Shown: piece by piece, positions 26,104 to 34,147 of the stretch
Position numbering within the stretch: the stretch's first letter is position 1
Layout: every line of letters starts with the position of its first letter
Assembly (NCBI GenBank): GCA_020848545.1
Contig: JADLHZ010000059.1
Location: 1 to 50,956 of the forward strand
Source: Deltaproteobacteria bacterium
GTDB lineage: Bacteria; Myxococcota; JADLHZ01
DNA: 50,956 bases
Direction of reading: 5' to 3'
The notes under the pieces: generated by a model
Told to the model about the DNA's origin: nothing
The model's input: the letters and a program-made list of their open reading frames with translations, nothing else
Database searches by the model: none
Translations under genes and position numbers: made by a program

Positions 26104-27500
26104 GCCGCCACCTTCTCGGCGCCGAAGAGCGCGCGCCGGCAGAGGATCGCGAGCGCGTTGATCCACCTCGGCTCGGCGTTGAGCGCGGGCACGAGGCGAA
26201 GGTCCTGGCCGCCGGCCGCGATGAACTGCGCTCTGAAGCGGTTGCCGACTTCATCGAGCGTCTCGAGGCAGTCGGTGACGAACGACGGGCACAAGACGAG
26301 CACGCGCTTCTTGCCCGCTTTGGCGAGCGCGTCGAGGCGCGCGTCGGCGAACGGCTCGATCCACGGGCGGCCGCGCAGGCGAGATTGGAATGCCGTCTCG
26401 TGCGGCAGGGCCAGCCGTGCGCGCTCGACGATCGCCCGCGTCGTGGCGAAGCTCTGCGCGCGGTAGCAACGCGCATTCGCTGCGGAGATCGTCGCGCAGC
26501 ACGCCTCGCTCGCAAAGCACGCGCCGGCGTCGCACGGCGCGGCGACCTGGTGCTTCGGCAGGCCGTGATAGCTGAAGAGCACGTGGTCGGCGTTGAAGTC
26601 GGCGAGCGCCGCGCTCAGCGACTGCGCGTACACCTCGACGAAGCCCGCGTCGGCATAGAACGGCTCGACGACCGTGAGCTGCGGGCGGCGCGCATGCTTC
26701 GCGAGCGCGTGCTCCACGGCGTCGAGCGCCGACTGCGTGGCGGCGAGCGAGAACTGCGGATAGAGCGGCACGACGAGCAAGCGATCGACGCCACGCGCGA
26801 GCAGACCGTCGAGCACGCTCGGGATGCTCGGCGCGCCGTAGCGCATCGCGTAGGCGACGCTCGCTTCCGGCATCGCCTGCTGCAGCGCTTCGGCCTGGGC
26901 GCGCGAGTGCACGATCAGCGGCGATCCTTGATCGGTCCAGATCGCCCGGTAGAGCGCCGCGCTCTTCTGTGGCCGCGTGCGCAGGATGACGCCGTGCAGG
27001 AGGATCCAGCGAAACAGCGCGTTCGTGTCGATGACGCGCGGATCCGAGAGGAACTCGCCGAGGTAGCGGCGCACGTCACCTACGCTCGGGCTCGCAGGAG
27101 ATCCCACGTTGACGAGCAGCACCGCGATCTTCTTTTGCTCGACCCGCCGGAGCAGCGCCCGCACGCGCGCGAGCAGCTCGTTCAAGTCGAAGGGTTTTGG
27201 CAGATAGTCGTCGGCGCCGGCGTCGAGGCCGCGCACCTTTGAGGCCGTGTCAGAGAGCGAGGTCATCATGAGCACCGGCAGCCGCCGGCCCTCGGCACGC
27301 AGCCGCGCGATGATGTCGAAGCCGTTGCCGTCGGGCAACATCGCGTCGACGACGAGGAGATCCGGATCGCTCGCGGCGAGGAGCGCAAGGCCGGCCGCCT
27401 GCGTCGCTGCGTGCTTCACCTCGTGGCCGGCGCGCTCCAAGTTCAAGACGATGAGCTCGCCGACGAGCGCCTCGTCTTCGATGACGACGATCCTAGCCAC
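26100..27500 (-). CDS. hemH: Receiver-domain/ferrochelatase fusion
   Basis: 466 residues, GTG start overlapping hemL by 8 bp. Residues 1-119 form an intact phospho-receiver: acidic E8/D9, acceptor D52, T80, K102 (LPKPFD), ending in the usual last helix. With no stop, ferrochelatase follows from about 123 (KKIAVLLVNVGSP) to the end, with SYHGLP (catalytic His 312) and CLETLDEV (Glu 413). Cysteines 323, 328, 334 and 335 lie in an internal insert, reminiscent of the [2Fe-2S] ferrochelatases described from myxobacteria. The enzyme inserts iron into protoporphyrin IX. The only nearby internal start is GTG at 27122, which would trim the first strand. Control of heme synthesis by phosphorylation is an inference. 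Confidence 0.9.
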   Translation of the reverse strand: MARIVVIEDEALVGELIVLNLERAGHEVKHAATQAAGLALLAASDPDLLVVDAMLPDGNGFDIIARLRAEGRRLPVLMMTSLSDTASKVRGLDAGADDYLPKPFDLNELLARVRALLRRVEQKKIAVLLVNVGSPASPSVGDVRRYLGEFLSDPRVIDTNALFRWILLHGVILRTRPQKSAALYRAIWTDQGSPLIVHSRAQAEALQQAMPEASVAYAMRYGAPSIPSVLDGLLARGVDRLLVVPLYPQFSLAATQSALDAVEHALAKHARRPQLTVVEPFYADAGFVEVYAQSLSAALADFNADHVLFSYHGLPKHQVAAPCDAGACFASEACCATISAANARCYRAQSFATTRAIVERARLALPHETAFQSRLRGRPWIEPFADARLDALAKAGKKRVLVLCPSFVTDCLETLDEVGNRFRAQFIAAGGQDLRLVPALNAEPRWINALAILCRRALFGAEKVAA

Positions 27501-28755
27501 CGACTGCCCTCACCATCGCTTCCACCTGCTCGACCGAATGCGCCGACGACAAGAACCCGACCTCGTACGCCGACGGCGGCAAGTAGTGGCCGGCGTCGAG
27601 CCACCGCTTGTAGCGTTCGCGGAACGCGCCGATCGCCTTTTGGCTGATCTTCTCGGCGTTCGTCGGCACCGGCTCGGAGGTGTCGAGGTAGGGCCAGAAC
27701 ACGCTGCCGACGCGCGCGAACTGGACGCGATCCTTCACCGCGGCCTTCGCGCGATCGAACGCTTCGCCGAGCTTCTCGAGCGCCGCGTACGGCCGGCCGC
27801 TCTCGAGCTCCTTCAAGGTCGCGATGCCGGCGGCGAGCGCGACCGGGTTCGCCGCCATGGTGCCGGCTTGGTAGACAGGGCCGAGCGGAGCCAAGCGATC
27901 GATGATCGCTGCGCCACCGACGACCGCGGCCACCGGCAGCCCGCCGCCGACGATCTTGCCGAGCGTCGTGAGGTCCGGCTGCACGCCGACGACCTTGCCG
28001 TAGCCGTGAAAGCCGAAGCGAAAGCCGCTGATCACTTCGTCGAAGATGAGCAGCGCGCCATGCTTCTGTGTCCGCTCGCGCAGCGCCTGCAACCACGCGC
28101 GCTCTTGGATCAACAGGCCGTTGTTCCCTGGCAACGGCTCGACGATGATCGCGGCGATGGCGTCGCCGTGCTCCTTGAACGCCGCGTCGAGCGCCGCCAT
28201 GTCGCCGAGCGGCGCCACCAAGGTGTCGCCGGTCGCGAAGACGCCCGCGCTGTCGGCGAGCCCTTGCGTGACGAGGCCGCTGCCCGCCTTCACGAGCATC
28301 GAGTCGACGTGGCCGTGATAGCAGCCGGAGAACTTCAGGATCACGCGCCGGTTCGTCGTCGCACGCGCGAGCCGGAGCGCCGTCTGCACCGCTTCGGTGC
28401 CTGACACCACGAGCCGCACACGATCCGCCCACGAAAAGCCGCGCAGGACGAGCTCGCTCATCTCGACCTCGTGCCGGTGCACGGTGCCGAACGCGAGGCC
28501 GTCTTTGGCCGCCTTCGTCACCGCCTCGACGACGGCCGGATGCGCGTGGCCGAGGATCAGCGGTCCCCACGCGAGGCAGAAGTCGACGTAGCGGTTGCCG
28601 TCTTCGTCGGTGACGAACGCACCCTCGCCTTTCTGCATGTACACCGGCGTTCCGCCGACGTGGCGAAACGCACGGACCGGGCTGCTCACGCCGGCCGGCA
28701 TCTTGGTGACGGCGCGGGCATAGAGCTCAGTCGAGCGGTTGAAAGAGCGGCTCAT
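27493..28755 (-). CDS. hemL: Glutamate-1-semialdehyde 2,1-aminomutase
   Basis: 420 residues, usual length. This PLP enzyme makes 5-aminolevulinate from glutamate-1-semialdehyde. The PLP lysine is K267 (TLGKIVGGGLP); other landmarks are RAFRHVGGTP, GTEAVQTALRLARA, KFSGCYHGHVD and FDEVISGFRFG. An excellent Shine-Dalgarno (GGAGGA) precedes the ATG inside the hemC coding region, which hemL overlaps by 29 bp. The extended overlap implies independent ribosome entry as well as cotranscription. Confidence 0.96.
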   Translation of the reverse strand: MSRSFNRSTELYARAVTKMPAGVSSPVRAFRHVGGTPVYMQKGEGAFVTDEDGNRYVDFCLAWGPLILGHAHPAVVEAVTKAAKDGLAFGTVHRHEVEMSELVLRGFSWADRVRLVVSGTEAVQTALRLARATTNRRVILKFSGCYHGHVDSMLVKAGSGLVTQGLADSAGVFATGDTLVAPLGDMAALDAAFKEHGDAIAAIIVEPLPGNNGLLIQERAWLQALRERTQKHGALLIFDEVISGFRFGFHGYGKVVGVQPDLTTLGKIVGGGLPVAAVVGGAAIIDRLAPLGPVYQAGTMAANPVALAAGIATLKELESGRPYAALEKLGEAFDRAKAAVKDRVQFARVGSVFWPYLDTSEPVPTNAEKISQKAIGAFRERYKRWLDAGHYLPPSAYEVGFLSSAHSVEQVEAMVRAVGG

Positions 28756-29659
28756 GCGCTTCCTCCTCTGATGTGATCCGTTCGGCGCTCGCGAGATCGG
28801 CGAGCGTCCGCTGAATGAACGCGGTCGACGCTTGGGCCGGCAGCGCGACGCTCGTCGCCCGCCAACGGTCGCCGTGGAGCTGCCCGAGCCACGCGCGATC
28901 GCCGTCGACGTAACAACCGAACGGCGTCGTGCAGCCGCCTTCGAGCACCGAGAGAAACGATCGCTCGAGCGCCGTCGCGCGTGCGGTCGGCGCGTCGTTC
29001 AACGGCTCCGCGAGCGCCGCGAACGCGGCGTCGGCGGCGCGCGCTTGCACCGCGATCGCACCTTGGCCAGGCGCCGGCACCCACAGCTTCGGGCTCAGCG
29101 CGAACACGGCGAAGGGCGACAGGTCGATCTGCAGCCGCTCGACGCCGGCGCGCGCGATCACGATCGCGTCGAAGTCGCCCTTCTGCAGTCGCTCGACGCG
29201 GGTCGGGACATTGCCGCGCAGCGGGACGGCCTGCGCGCCCGGAAGGTGCGTCGCGATCAGCGCGCCGCGCCTGAGCGAAGACGCACCCACCCGCGCATTT
29301 TTTTTCAAACGCGCCGGGCCTTCCAAGCTCTCGCGACGGCACAACAAGAGATCGTGCGGCTTCGCGCGCGGCGGCGTGGCGGCGATGCGCAGCCCCTCGG
29401 GATCGCGCGTCGGCAGATCCTTCAGCGAGTGCACGGCGAAGTCGATGCGGCCGGCGCGGAGCGCGTCTTCGAGCTCCTGGGTGAAGAAGCCCTTCTCGAG
29501 CTTGCCTTGGAGCTGCTCGCGCATGTCGACGTCGCCGCGCGTCGTGATGATCTCGAGACGTACTGCCACGCCGTGCCGCGATCGTAGGTCTGCGGCGATG
29601 TGCTCGCTCTGCCACAACGCGAGCTTCGAGCCGCGCGTCCCTGCGACGAGCGCCTTCAC
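28727..29659 (-). CDS. hemC: Hydroxymethylbilane synthase
   Basis: 310 residues, typical. It polymerises four porphobilinogen units into hydroxymethylbilane. The dipyrromethane-cofactor Cys is C243 (LEGGCTTPFG). Other landmarks: GTRGSKLALWQ, HSLKDLPT, GASSLRRGA and LRGNVPTRVERL. The start is a GTG overlapping the hemA stop (GTGA). One residue change is notable: the LRGN loop is preceded by QAVPLRGNV rather than the common DIRGNV arrangement, within family variation. Confidence 0.95.
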   Translation of the reverse strand: MKALVAGTRGSKLALWQSEHIAADLRSRHGVAVRLEIITTRGDVDMREQLQGKLEKGFFTQELEDALRAGRIDFAVHSLKDLPTRDPEGLRIAATPPRAKPHDLLLCRRESLEGPARLKKNARVGASSLRRGALIATHLPGAQAVPLRGNVPTRVERLQKGDFDAIVIARAGVERLQIDLSPFAVFALSPKLWVPAPGQGAIAVQARAADAAFAALAEPLNDAPTARATALERSFLSVLEGGCTTPFGCYVDGDRAWLGQLHGDRWRATSVALPAQASTAFIQRTLADLASAERITSEEEAHEPLFQPLD

Positions 29660-30762
29660 GATCCGCCGCCTTTGCCCGGCCGCCCGTTGCGCACCGAGGT
29701 GATCATCGCGTGGCTGAAGCTCTGGAGCTCGGCGCGCAGGCGCTTGCGCAGCTCAGGGTCCCCGACTTCGGCGAGCAAGGGCGGCAGGCGCTCGGCGAGC
29801 AAGCGATCCTTCTGGCGCGACAGCTCCGCGAGCACTTCCGGCGTCGTCGGGTCCGGCATGCGATAGGCGCCGATCGCCGCTTCGACGAGCGTCTGCAGCA
29901 GCGCGCGCGCGTCGTTCGCCATCTTCGCACCAGCGCCGGCAAAGAGCGTATCCAAGGTGTGTAGCTCGAAGCCGCCAGGATCGCGCACCTGCGTCGGGCT
30001 CGACACGTCGATGCACAACGGAGCGCCGGATCCGCTGCGCGCAGGCAAGTCGAGCCACGCCTCGTGGGCGCTCGCCGCGACGACCACGCATGCCGACGCC
30101 TCGAGCCGCGCGCGAAACGCAGCGAGCGTCGCGCGCCCGTAGAGCGCTTCCGTTACATGCCCCCGATCGCCAAGCGCCGTTGCGATCGCGCGGGCGATCT
30201 CGCCGCGACCGAAGATGCTGATCGGCCCGGCCGGCTTCCTCGCATCGACGAGGTCGGCGACCAGGCGCTCGACGCCGGCGAACTGAACGGACAGCGCGCG
30301 CCGCTTCTCACTGACGACCGACGCGATCGCGTGCCACAAGCGGCGCAAGGTAGGGTCGAGCGGCGCCGCGTCGTGCGCCGTCGCGAACGCCTGCAAGACT
30401 TGCCGGCCGATCGCCGACTCGCCTTCGACCACCGAGTCGAGCCCGAGCGCCACCGAGAGCAAGTAGCGCAGCGCCGCCTCGCCTTCATGCCGGTGCAAAC
30501 CGGCGACGCCTGCACGCCGCGTCCACGACGCTTCGAGCAAGCTCGCAGCCCAGTCCGGCCGGTCGGCCACGATCACCCACTCGACGCGCGCGCAGGTGGC
30601 GACACGCACGACGGCTCGCGCATGGCCACCCGCGATCAGGGCCTTCACCGGCGAAGCGTCGGCGTCGTCGAGCTGCACCAACTTGTTACGATCGTCGTTC
30701 GACACCGTGCGATGGCTGGCACCGACGATCATCACGTCTTTGGCAACGGCCGCGGCGAACAT
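29656..30762 (-). CDS. hemA: Glutamyl-tRNA reductase, divergent and short
   Basis: 368 residues from the ATG at 30762; a GTG at 30774 is an alternative. It reduces glutamyl-tRNA to glutamate-1-semialdehyde, the first C5 step. Landmarks: VGASHRT, catalytic C57 in VATCARVEW (usual form STCNRTE), GLDSVVEGESAIGRQV (usual GLDSLVLGEPQILGQV), and an NADPH-binding loop FGRGEIARAI. It is 50 or so residues shorter than common GluTRs and lacks several usual identities, but gene context (between hemY and hemC) makes the assignment firm. Whether it is fully active cannot be told. Confidence 0.88.
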   Translation of the reverse strand: MFAAAVAKDVMIVGASHRTVSNDDRNKLVQLDDADASPVKALIAGGHARAVVRVATCARVEWVIVADRPDWAASLLEASWTRRAGVAGLHRHEGEAALRYLLSVALGLDSVVEGESAIGRQVLQAFATAHDAAPLDPTLRRLWHAIASVVSEKRRALSVQFAGVERLVADLVDARKPAGPISIFGRGEIARAIATALGDRGHVTEALYGRATLAAFRARLEASACVVVAASAHEAWLDLPARSGSGAPLCIDVSSPTQVRDPGGFELHTLDTLFAGAGAKMANDARALLQTLVEAAIGAYRMPDPTTPEVLAELSRQKDRLLAERLPPLLAEVGDPELRKRLRAELQSFSHAMITSVRNGRPGKGGGS

Positions 30763-30766
30763 CGGA

Positions 30767-32125
30767 TCAACCACGCGCCACCTCACCGACCGCATCGCTC
30801 GCTGCGCACGCATGTAAACCGGCGAGCACAGCCTGTGCAGCCGCGAACCCGCTCACGGCGGCGGCGCCGAGGCTCGCGGCGCCGAGATAGCTTCCGGCGA
30901 GCGCGAGCGGTGGCAGTGCAGCGGCGCGAATGGCACGCACGCGATCGGCGTGACCGAGCGCCGGCTGCGCGACGGCGTGCGTGTAGCGCTCGACGTGCGC
31001 GAGCGAGAGGTCGGGCGCCGCGACGCCGAGCGCGTTCATGTCGGACCTGATCCCTGCGAGCAACGCCGTATCAGCGAGCGCCGCCCGGTCGCGCGCGTGA
31101 GCGCCGCCCACGAACGACGCGTAGAGCTTGTCGCCCGTGCCCATCAGATCGCCGGTGAACACCGTGCCCATCGCGAAGAGCTTCTCGCACGGCGCCGCGA
31201 GCAGGCCAAAGCCGGCAGGCAGATCGCAGCGCGGCGCCCGCCAGTGGACGACGGCGATCGGCTCATAGATGATCTCGTCGAGCACGGTCGCGAGCTCCGG
31301 CCGGGCGCTGCGCAGCATCGCCGCCGCGTGATGCGCTTCGGTCGCGATGATCGCGCGGCGGCAGCGGAGGATCGGCCCGTCGCTCACGGCGAGCTCCACC
31401 CGGTCCTGCCCCACTTCGACCGCGGCGACGGCGAGGCCCGTGCGCGTGCGCAGCCGCTCTTTCGCGCGCGCGCCGATCTGCGAGAAGCCGCCGCGCAGGC
31501 GGAACACGCCGCGCTTGCCGTTTTTACCGGACTTCATCGCGCCGCGGATGACGCTGCCGTACACGCGCTCCCACTGCGCGAGGGCCGGCAGCGCCGACGC
31601 CATCGACAGCGCCGCGAGATCGCCCGCAAAGACCCCCGACAACGCCGCGGCGACGACGTGCTCGGTGAGCGAGTGGCCGAAGCGGCGCGTGAAGAACTCG
31701 GCGACCGACTCGTCATCGCTCGCTACGCGCGGCGCAACGAACGGCTCGCGCACGATCGCCGCCCGCTCGCCCCACGTGAGCGCTTCGGTGGTCAGGAGCG
31801 ACAAGGGATGCTGCGCGATCGCGTGCAGCGTGGCATCGCGCACGAGGAAGCGCTTGTTCGCGACCGCAGCGAGCGGCACCGCATCGTCAGCGAGACCGAG
31901 CAGCCCGAGCAGCCGCCACATCGCGTCGTGCCGGCCATGAAACGAATTCGGGCCGCGTTCGAGCAGCGTCCCGTCGATGGCAACGCTCTTCGCCTTGCCT
32001 CCGAGCTCGTCGTCCGCCTCGACGATCAGCGTGTCGACGCCGCGCTCGGCGAGCGCTGCGGCCGCGGCGATCCCGGCGACGCCGCCGCCGACGACGATCA
32101 CCTCGGCATCGAGACCGTTTACCAC
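30767..32125 (-). CDS. hemY: Protoporphyrinogen oxidase, FAD type (HemY/PgoX)
   Basis: 452 residues. It oxidises protoporphyrinogen IX to protoporphyrin IX with O2, on the membrane. The N-terminal dinucleotide-binding motif is VGGGVAG (G13, G15, G18), followed by LGGKAKS and LLERGPNSFHG, typical of the HemY family (in some databases labelled hemG). FRLRGGFSQI and a C-terminal LAGSYLGAASLGAAAVSG FAD-binding segment are present. The GTG start is chosen because it overlaps the hemE stop by 7 bp and begins just before the FAD motif. Confidence 0.94.
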   Translation of the reverse strand: MVNGLDAEVIVVGGGVAGIAAAAALAERGVDTLIVEADDELGGKAKSVAIDGTLLERGPNSFHGRHDAMWRLLGLLGLADDAVPLAAVANKRFLVRDATLHAIAQHPLSLLTTEALTWGERAAIVREPFVAPRVASDDESVAEFFTRRFGHSLTEHVVAAALSGVFAGDLAALSMASALPALAQWERVYGSVIRGAMKSGKNGKRGVFRLRGGFSQIGARAKERLRTRTGLAVAAVEVGQDRVELAVSDGPILRCRRAIIATEAHHAAAMLRSARPELATVLDEIIYEPIAVVHWRAPRCDLPAGFGLLAAPCEKLFAMGTVFTGDLMGTGDKLYASFVGGAHARDRAALADTALLAGIRSDMNALGVAAPDLSLAHVERYTHAVAQPALGHADRVRAIRAAALPPLALAGSYLGAASLGAAAVSGFAAAQAVLAGLHACAASDAVGEVARG

Positions 32126-33183
32126 CGCGCCGCCTTCACCGCGTCGACCATCGCCCGCACCGACGCCTCGGGCGTGCCGACCATGATGCCGTGCCCCAAG
32201 TTGGCGATGACGCGCCGGCCGCCGCTGCTCGACTTCATGTCGTCGAGCATCGCGCGCGTCGCTTCCGCCACCCGCTCTGGCGACGCAAACAAGCGCACCG
32301 GGTCCAAGTTCCCTTGCAGCACCCAGTCCGAGCTCACGCGCCGGGCGGCCGCGAAGGGCGTGCGCCAATCGAGCGAGACGCCGTCGACGCCGGCGCCGGC
32401 GAGCGCGTCCAAGAGATGGCCGCCGCCACGGATGAAGATCATCACGCGACCGCCCTTCTTGCGCACGCGATCGCTGATCTCGCGCACGAGCGGCGCGCAG
32501 AACGTGGCGTAGTCGTGCGCGTCGAGGAGGCCGCCCCAAGTGTCGAAGAGCTGCACGACATCGGCGCCCGCTTCGACTTCCTTCACGAGCAGCGCACCGA
32601 CGAAGTCCGCGATCTGCGAAAGCGCGCGCTTGGCCAACGCCGGCTCTTCGTGGAGCATCACGCGCGCGCGCTTGAAGTCGTCGCTGCCGCCGCCTTCGAC
32701 CGTGTACGCAAAGAGCGTGAACGGCGCGCCGGCAAAGCCGATGAGCGCTGGGGTGTCCTTGATCTGCTCGTCGAGCGCAGCGCGCAGGTGCTTCACCGCC
32801 GCCGGCAAGAACGCGAGCCGCTCGTCCATACCGCGCGTGTTCCACGCAGCGAGATCGGCCTCCGTGCGCAGCGGCCGCGCGATCTGCGGCCCTTCGCCGG
32901 CGCCGAAGGTGACGCCGAGGCCGAGCGCTTCCGGCACGATCAAGATGTCGCTGAAGACGATTGCCGCATCGAGGCCGAAGAGCCGCATCGGCTCGAGGGC
33001 CACCTGCGTCGACAGCTCAGGCGAATGGCACACGTCCCAGAAGCCGTGCACGGATCGCACGGCGCGGTAACCCGGCAGGTAGCGCCCGGCCTGACGCATC
33101 AACCAAAGCGGCGGCCGATCGAGCGGATCACCGGACAAGGCTGCGAGAAAACGCGCGCGGGCAGGCAAGCCTGGACTATTCAT
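32119..33183 (-). CDS. hemE: Uroporphyrinogen decarboxylase
   Basis: 354 residues, usual length. It decarboxylates uroporphyrinogen III to coproporphyrinogen III. Signature segments: PPLWLMRQAGRYLPGYR near 24-40, IVFSDILI with the catalytic Asp, GFAGAPFTLFAYTVEGGGS, and LSLDWRTP-like VSLDWRT plus LQGNLDP. It is the first gene of the leftward heme operon; its promoter should lie within 33184-33463, which it shares with hemD. Confidence 0.96.
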   Translation of the reverse strand: MNSPGLPARARFLAALSGDPLDRPPLWLMRQAGRYLPGYRAVRSVHGFWDVCHSPELSTQVALEPMRLFGLDAAIVFSDILIVPEALGLGVTFGAGEGPQIARPLRTEADLAAWNTRGMDERLAFLPAAVKHLRAALDEQIKDTPALIGFAGAPFTLFAYTVEGGGSDDFKRARVMLHEEPALAKRALSQIADFVGALLVKEVEAGADVVQLFDTWGGLLDAHDYATFCAPLVREISDRVRKKGGRVMIFIRGGGHLLDALAGAGVDGVSLDWRTPFAAARRVSSDWVLQGNLDPVRLFASPERVAEATRAMLDDMKSSSGGRRVIANLGHGIMVGTPEASVRAMVDAVKAARW

Positions 33184-33233
33184 GAGACGCCGTCGCGAGA
33201 ACGCCGAGTCCCTGTCGGGTCGGGCCGCACGGA

Positions 33234-33282
33234 AGGTTTGCGGTTGAAGGCATCCTAGGCAGGCTGTCGAAACCGCAAACCT
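33234..33282. promoter_or_regulatory. 12-bp perfect inverted repeat in hemE/hemD control region
   Basis: AGGTTTGCGGTT (33234-33245) and its exact complement AACCGCAAACCT (33271-33282) are separated by 25 bp. The element lies 51 bp upstream of hemE and 182 bp upstream of hemD, in the only promoter region for the whole heme cluster. It could be a dimer operator, a cruciform, or an RNA leader stem for either gene. No recognised consensus (Fur, Rex, IscR) fits well. The rest of the 280-bp region shows no gene and no consensus -35/-10 pair I trust. Confidence 0.6.
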
Positions 33283-33463
33283 GAGTACGGTCCCGAGCTG
33301 ACAGTGGAATCGGCGTTCGCAGTAGGTGGCTCATGAATAGTACAGGCAAGGTGGACATGCTGAGCCATGGGTGCCCGAAGGCGGGGCCCGGCGAAAGGGA
33401 ATTCATCACGCGCCGTGTCAAGGTTGTGTCATATGTGGCTCGCCAAACCCTCGGGCTTCCGCC

Positions 33464-34147
33464 ATGAGCAAAGAGATGCTCATCGTTTGCCGCCCGCAGC
33501 CGGACGCCGACGCCACCGTGGCGCGCCTGCGTGAAAAAGGCACCCAGGCGGAAGCGCGGCCGCTCATCGAGCGCTGCGTCCTCGCCGAGGTGCGTTGGCC
33601 CGACACGACCGACCTCGTGTTCGTGACCAGCACCTTCGCGGCGGGCCTCGTGGTCAGAGCGCTCAGCGACGGCGCGCTCGGCGGTGGCGGGAAGCGCCCG
33701 CGCATCGCAGCGCTCGCTCGCGCAACAGCGCCGGTCTTCGAAGCCGCGGGGCATCGCGTGGACATCAAAGCGCACGGCGGCGCCGTGGGCCTCGCGAACG
33801 CGGTCTACGCCACCGGCTTTCGCGGCCGCGTGCTCTATCCCGTGAGCCTCGCGGCGCCGAACGAACCTGAGCATCACGCCGCGCTCGCGGTCTTGCGCCC
33901 GGTCGCCGACGTGCGCGTGCTGCCGGCATACGATACGCGCACGGTCGCGAACGCGCGCGCGCTCATCGATTCGGCCCCGGGCGCGGCGACCTGGTGGTTT
34001 CACAGCCCTTCCGCCGTGCGCGCGTTTCTGGAATACGCCGCGTCGCCGCCGCACGCTGTTCGCGTCAGTGGCGCGTCGACGCTGCGTGCGTGGCAGGAGC
34101 TGAAGCCGCGCACCTGGCCCGACGCTCACCTCGAGGAGGCTCCATGA
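33464..34147 (+). CDS. hemD: Uroporphyrinogen-III synthase
   Basis: 227 residues; the family is poorly conserved, so the assignment rests on fold pattern and context. HemD cyclises hydroxymethylbilane into uroporphyrinogen III. Supporting segments: TDLVFVTSTFAAGLVVRAL (first domain, usual FTSxxAV form) and WWFHSPSAVRAFLEYA (second domain), and it is translationally coupled to hemB by an ATGA overlap. It is the only gene in the cluster that can fill the HemD step. The ATG at 33464 gives the right length; upstream in-frame sequence is Cys/Gly-rich and non-conserved. Confidence 0.85.
   Translation: MSKEMLIVCRPQPDADATVARLREKGTQAEARPLIERCVLAEVRWPDTTDLVFVTSTFAAGLVVRALSDGALGGGGKRPRIAALARATAPVFEAAGHRVDIKAHGGAVGLANAVYATGFRGRVLYPVSLAAPNEPEHHAALAVLRPVADVRVLPAYDTRTVANARALIDSAPGAATWWFHSPSAVRAFLEYAASPPHAVRVSGASTLRAWQELKPRTWPDAHLEEAP

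Noticed and set aside
27100-27150. Frameshift or misassembly joining a response regulator to hemH
   Set aside because: Both domains stay in one frame without a stop or frame change and the flanking overlaps with hemL and hemF are normal, so a sequencing indel is not needed to explain the join. Read-level data would still be decisive.
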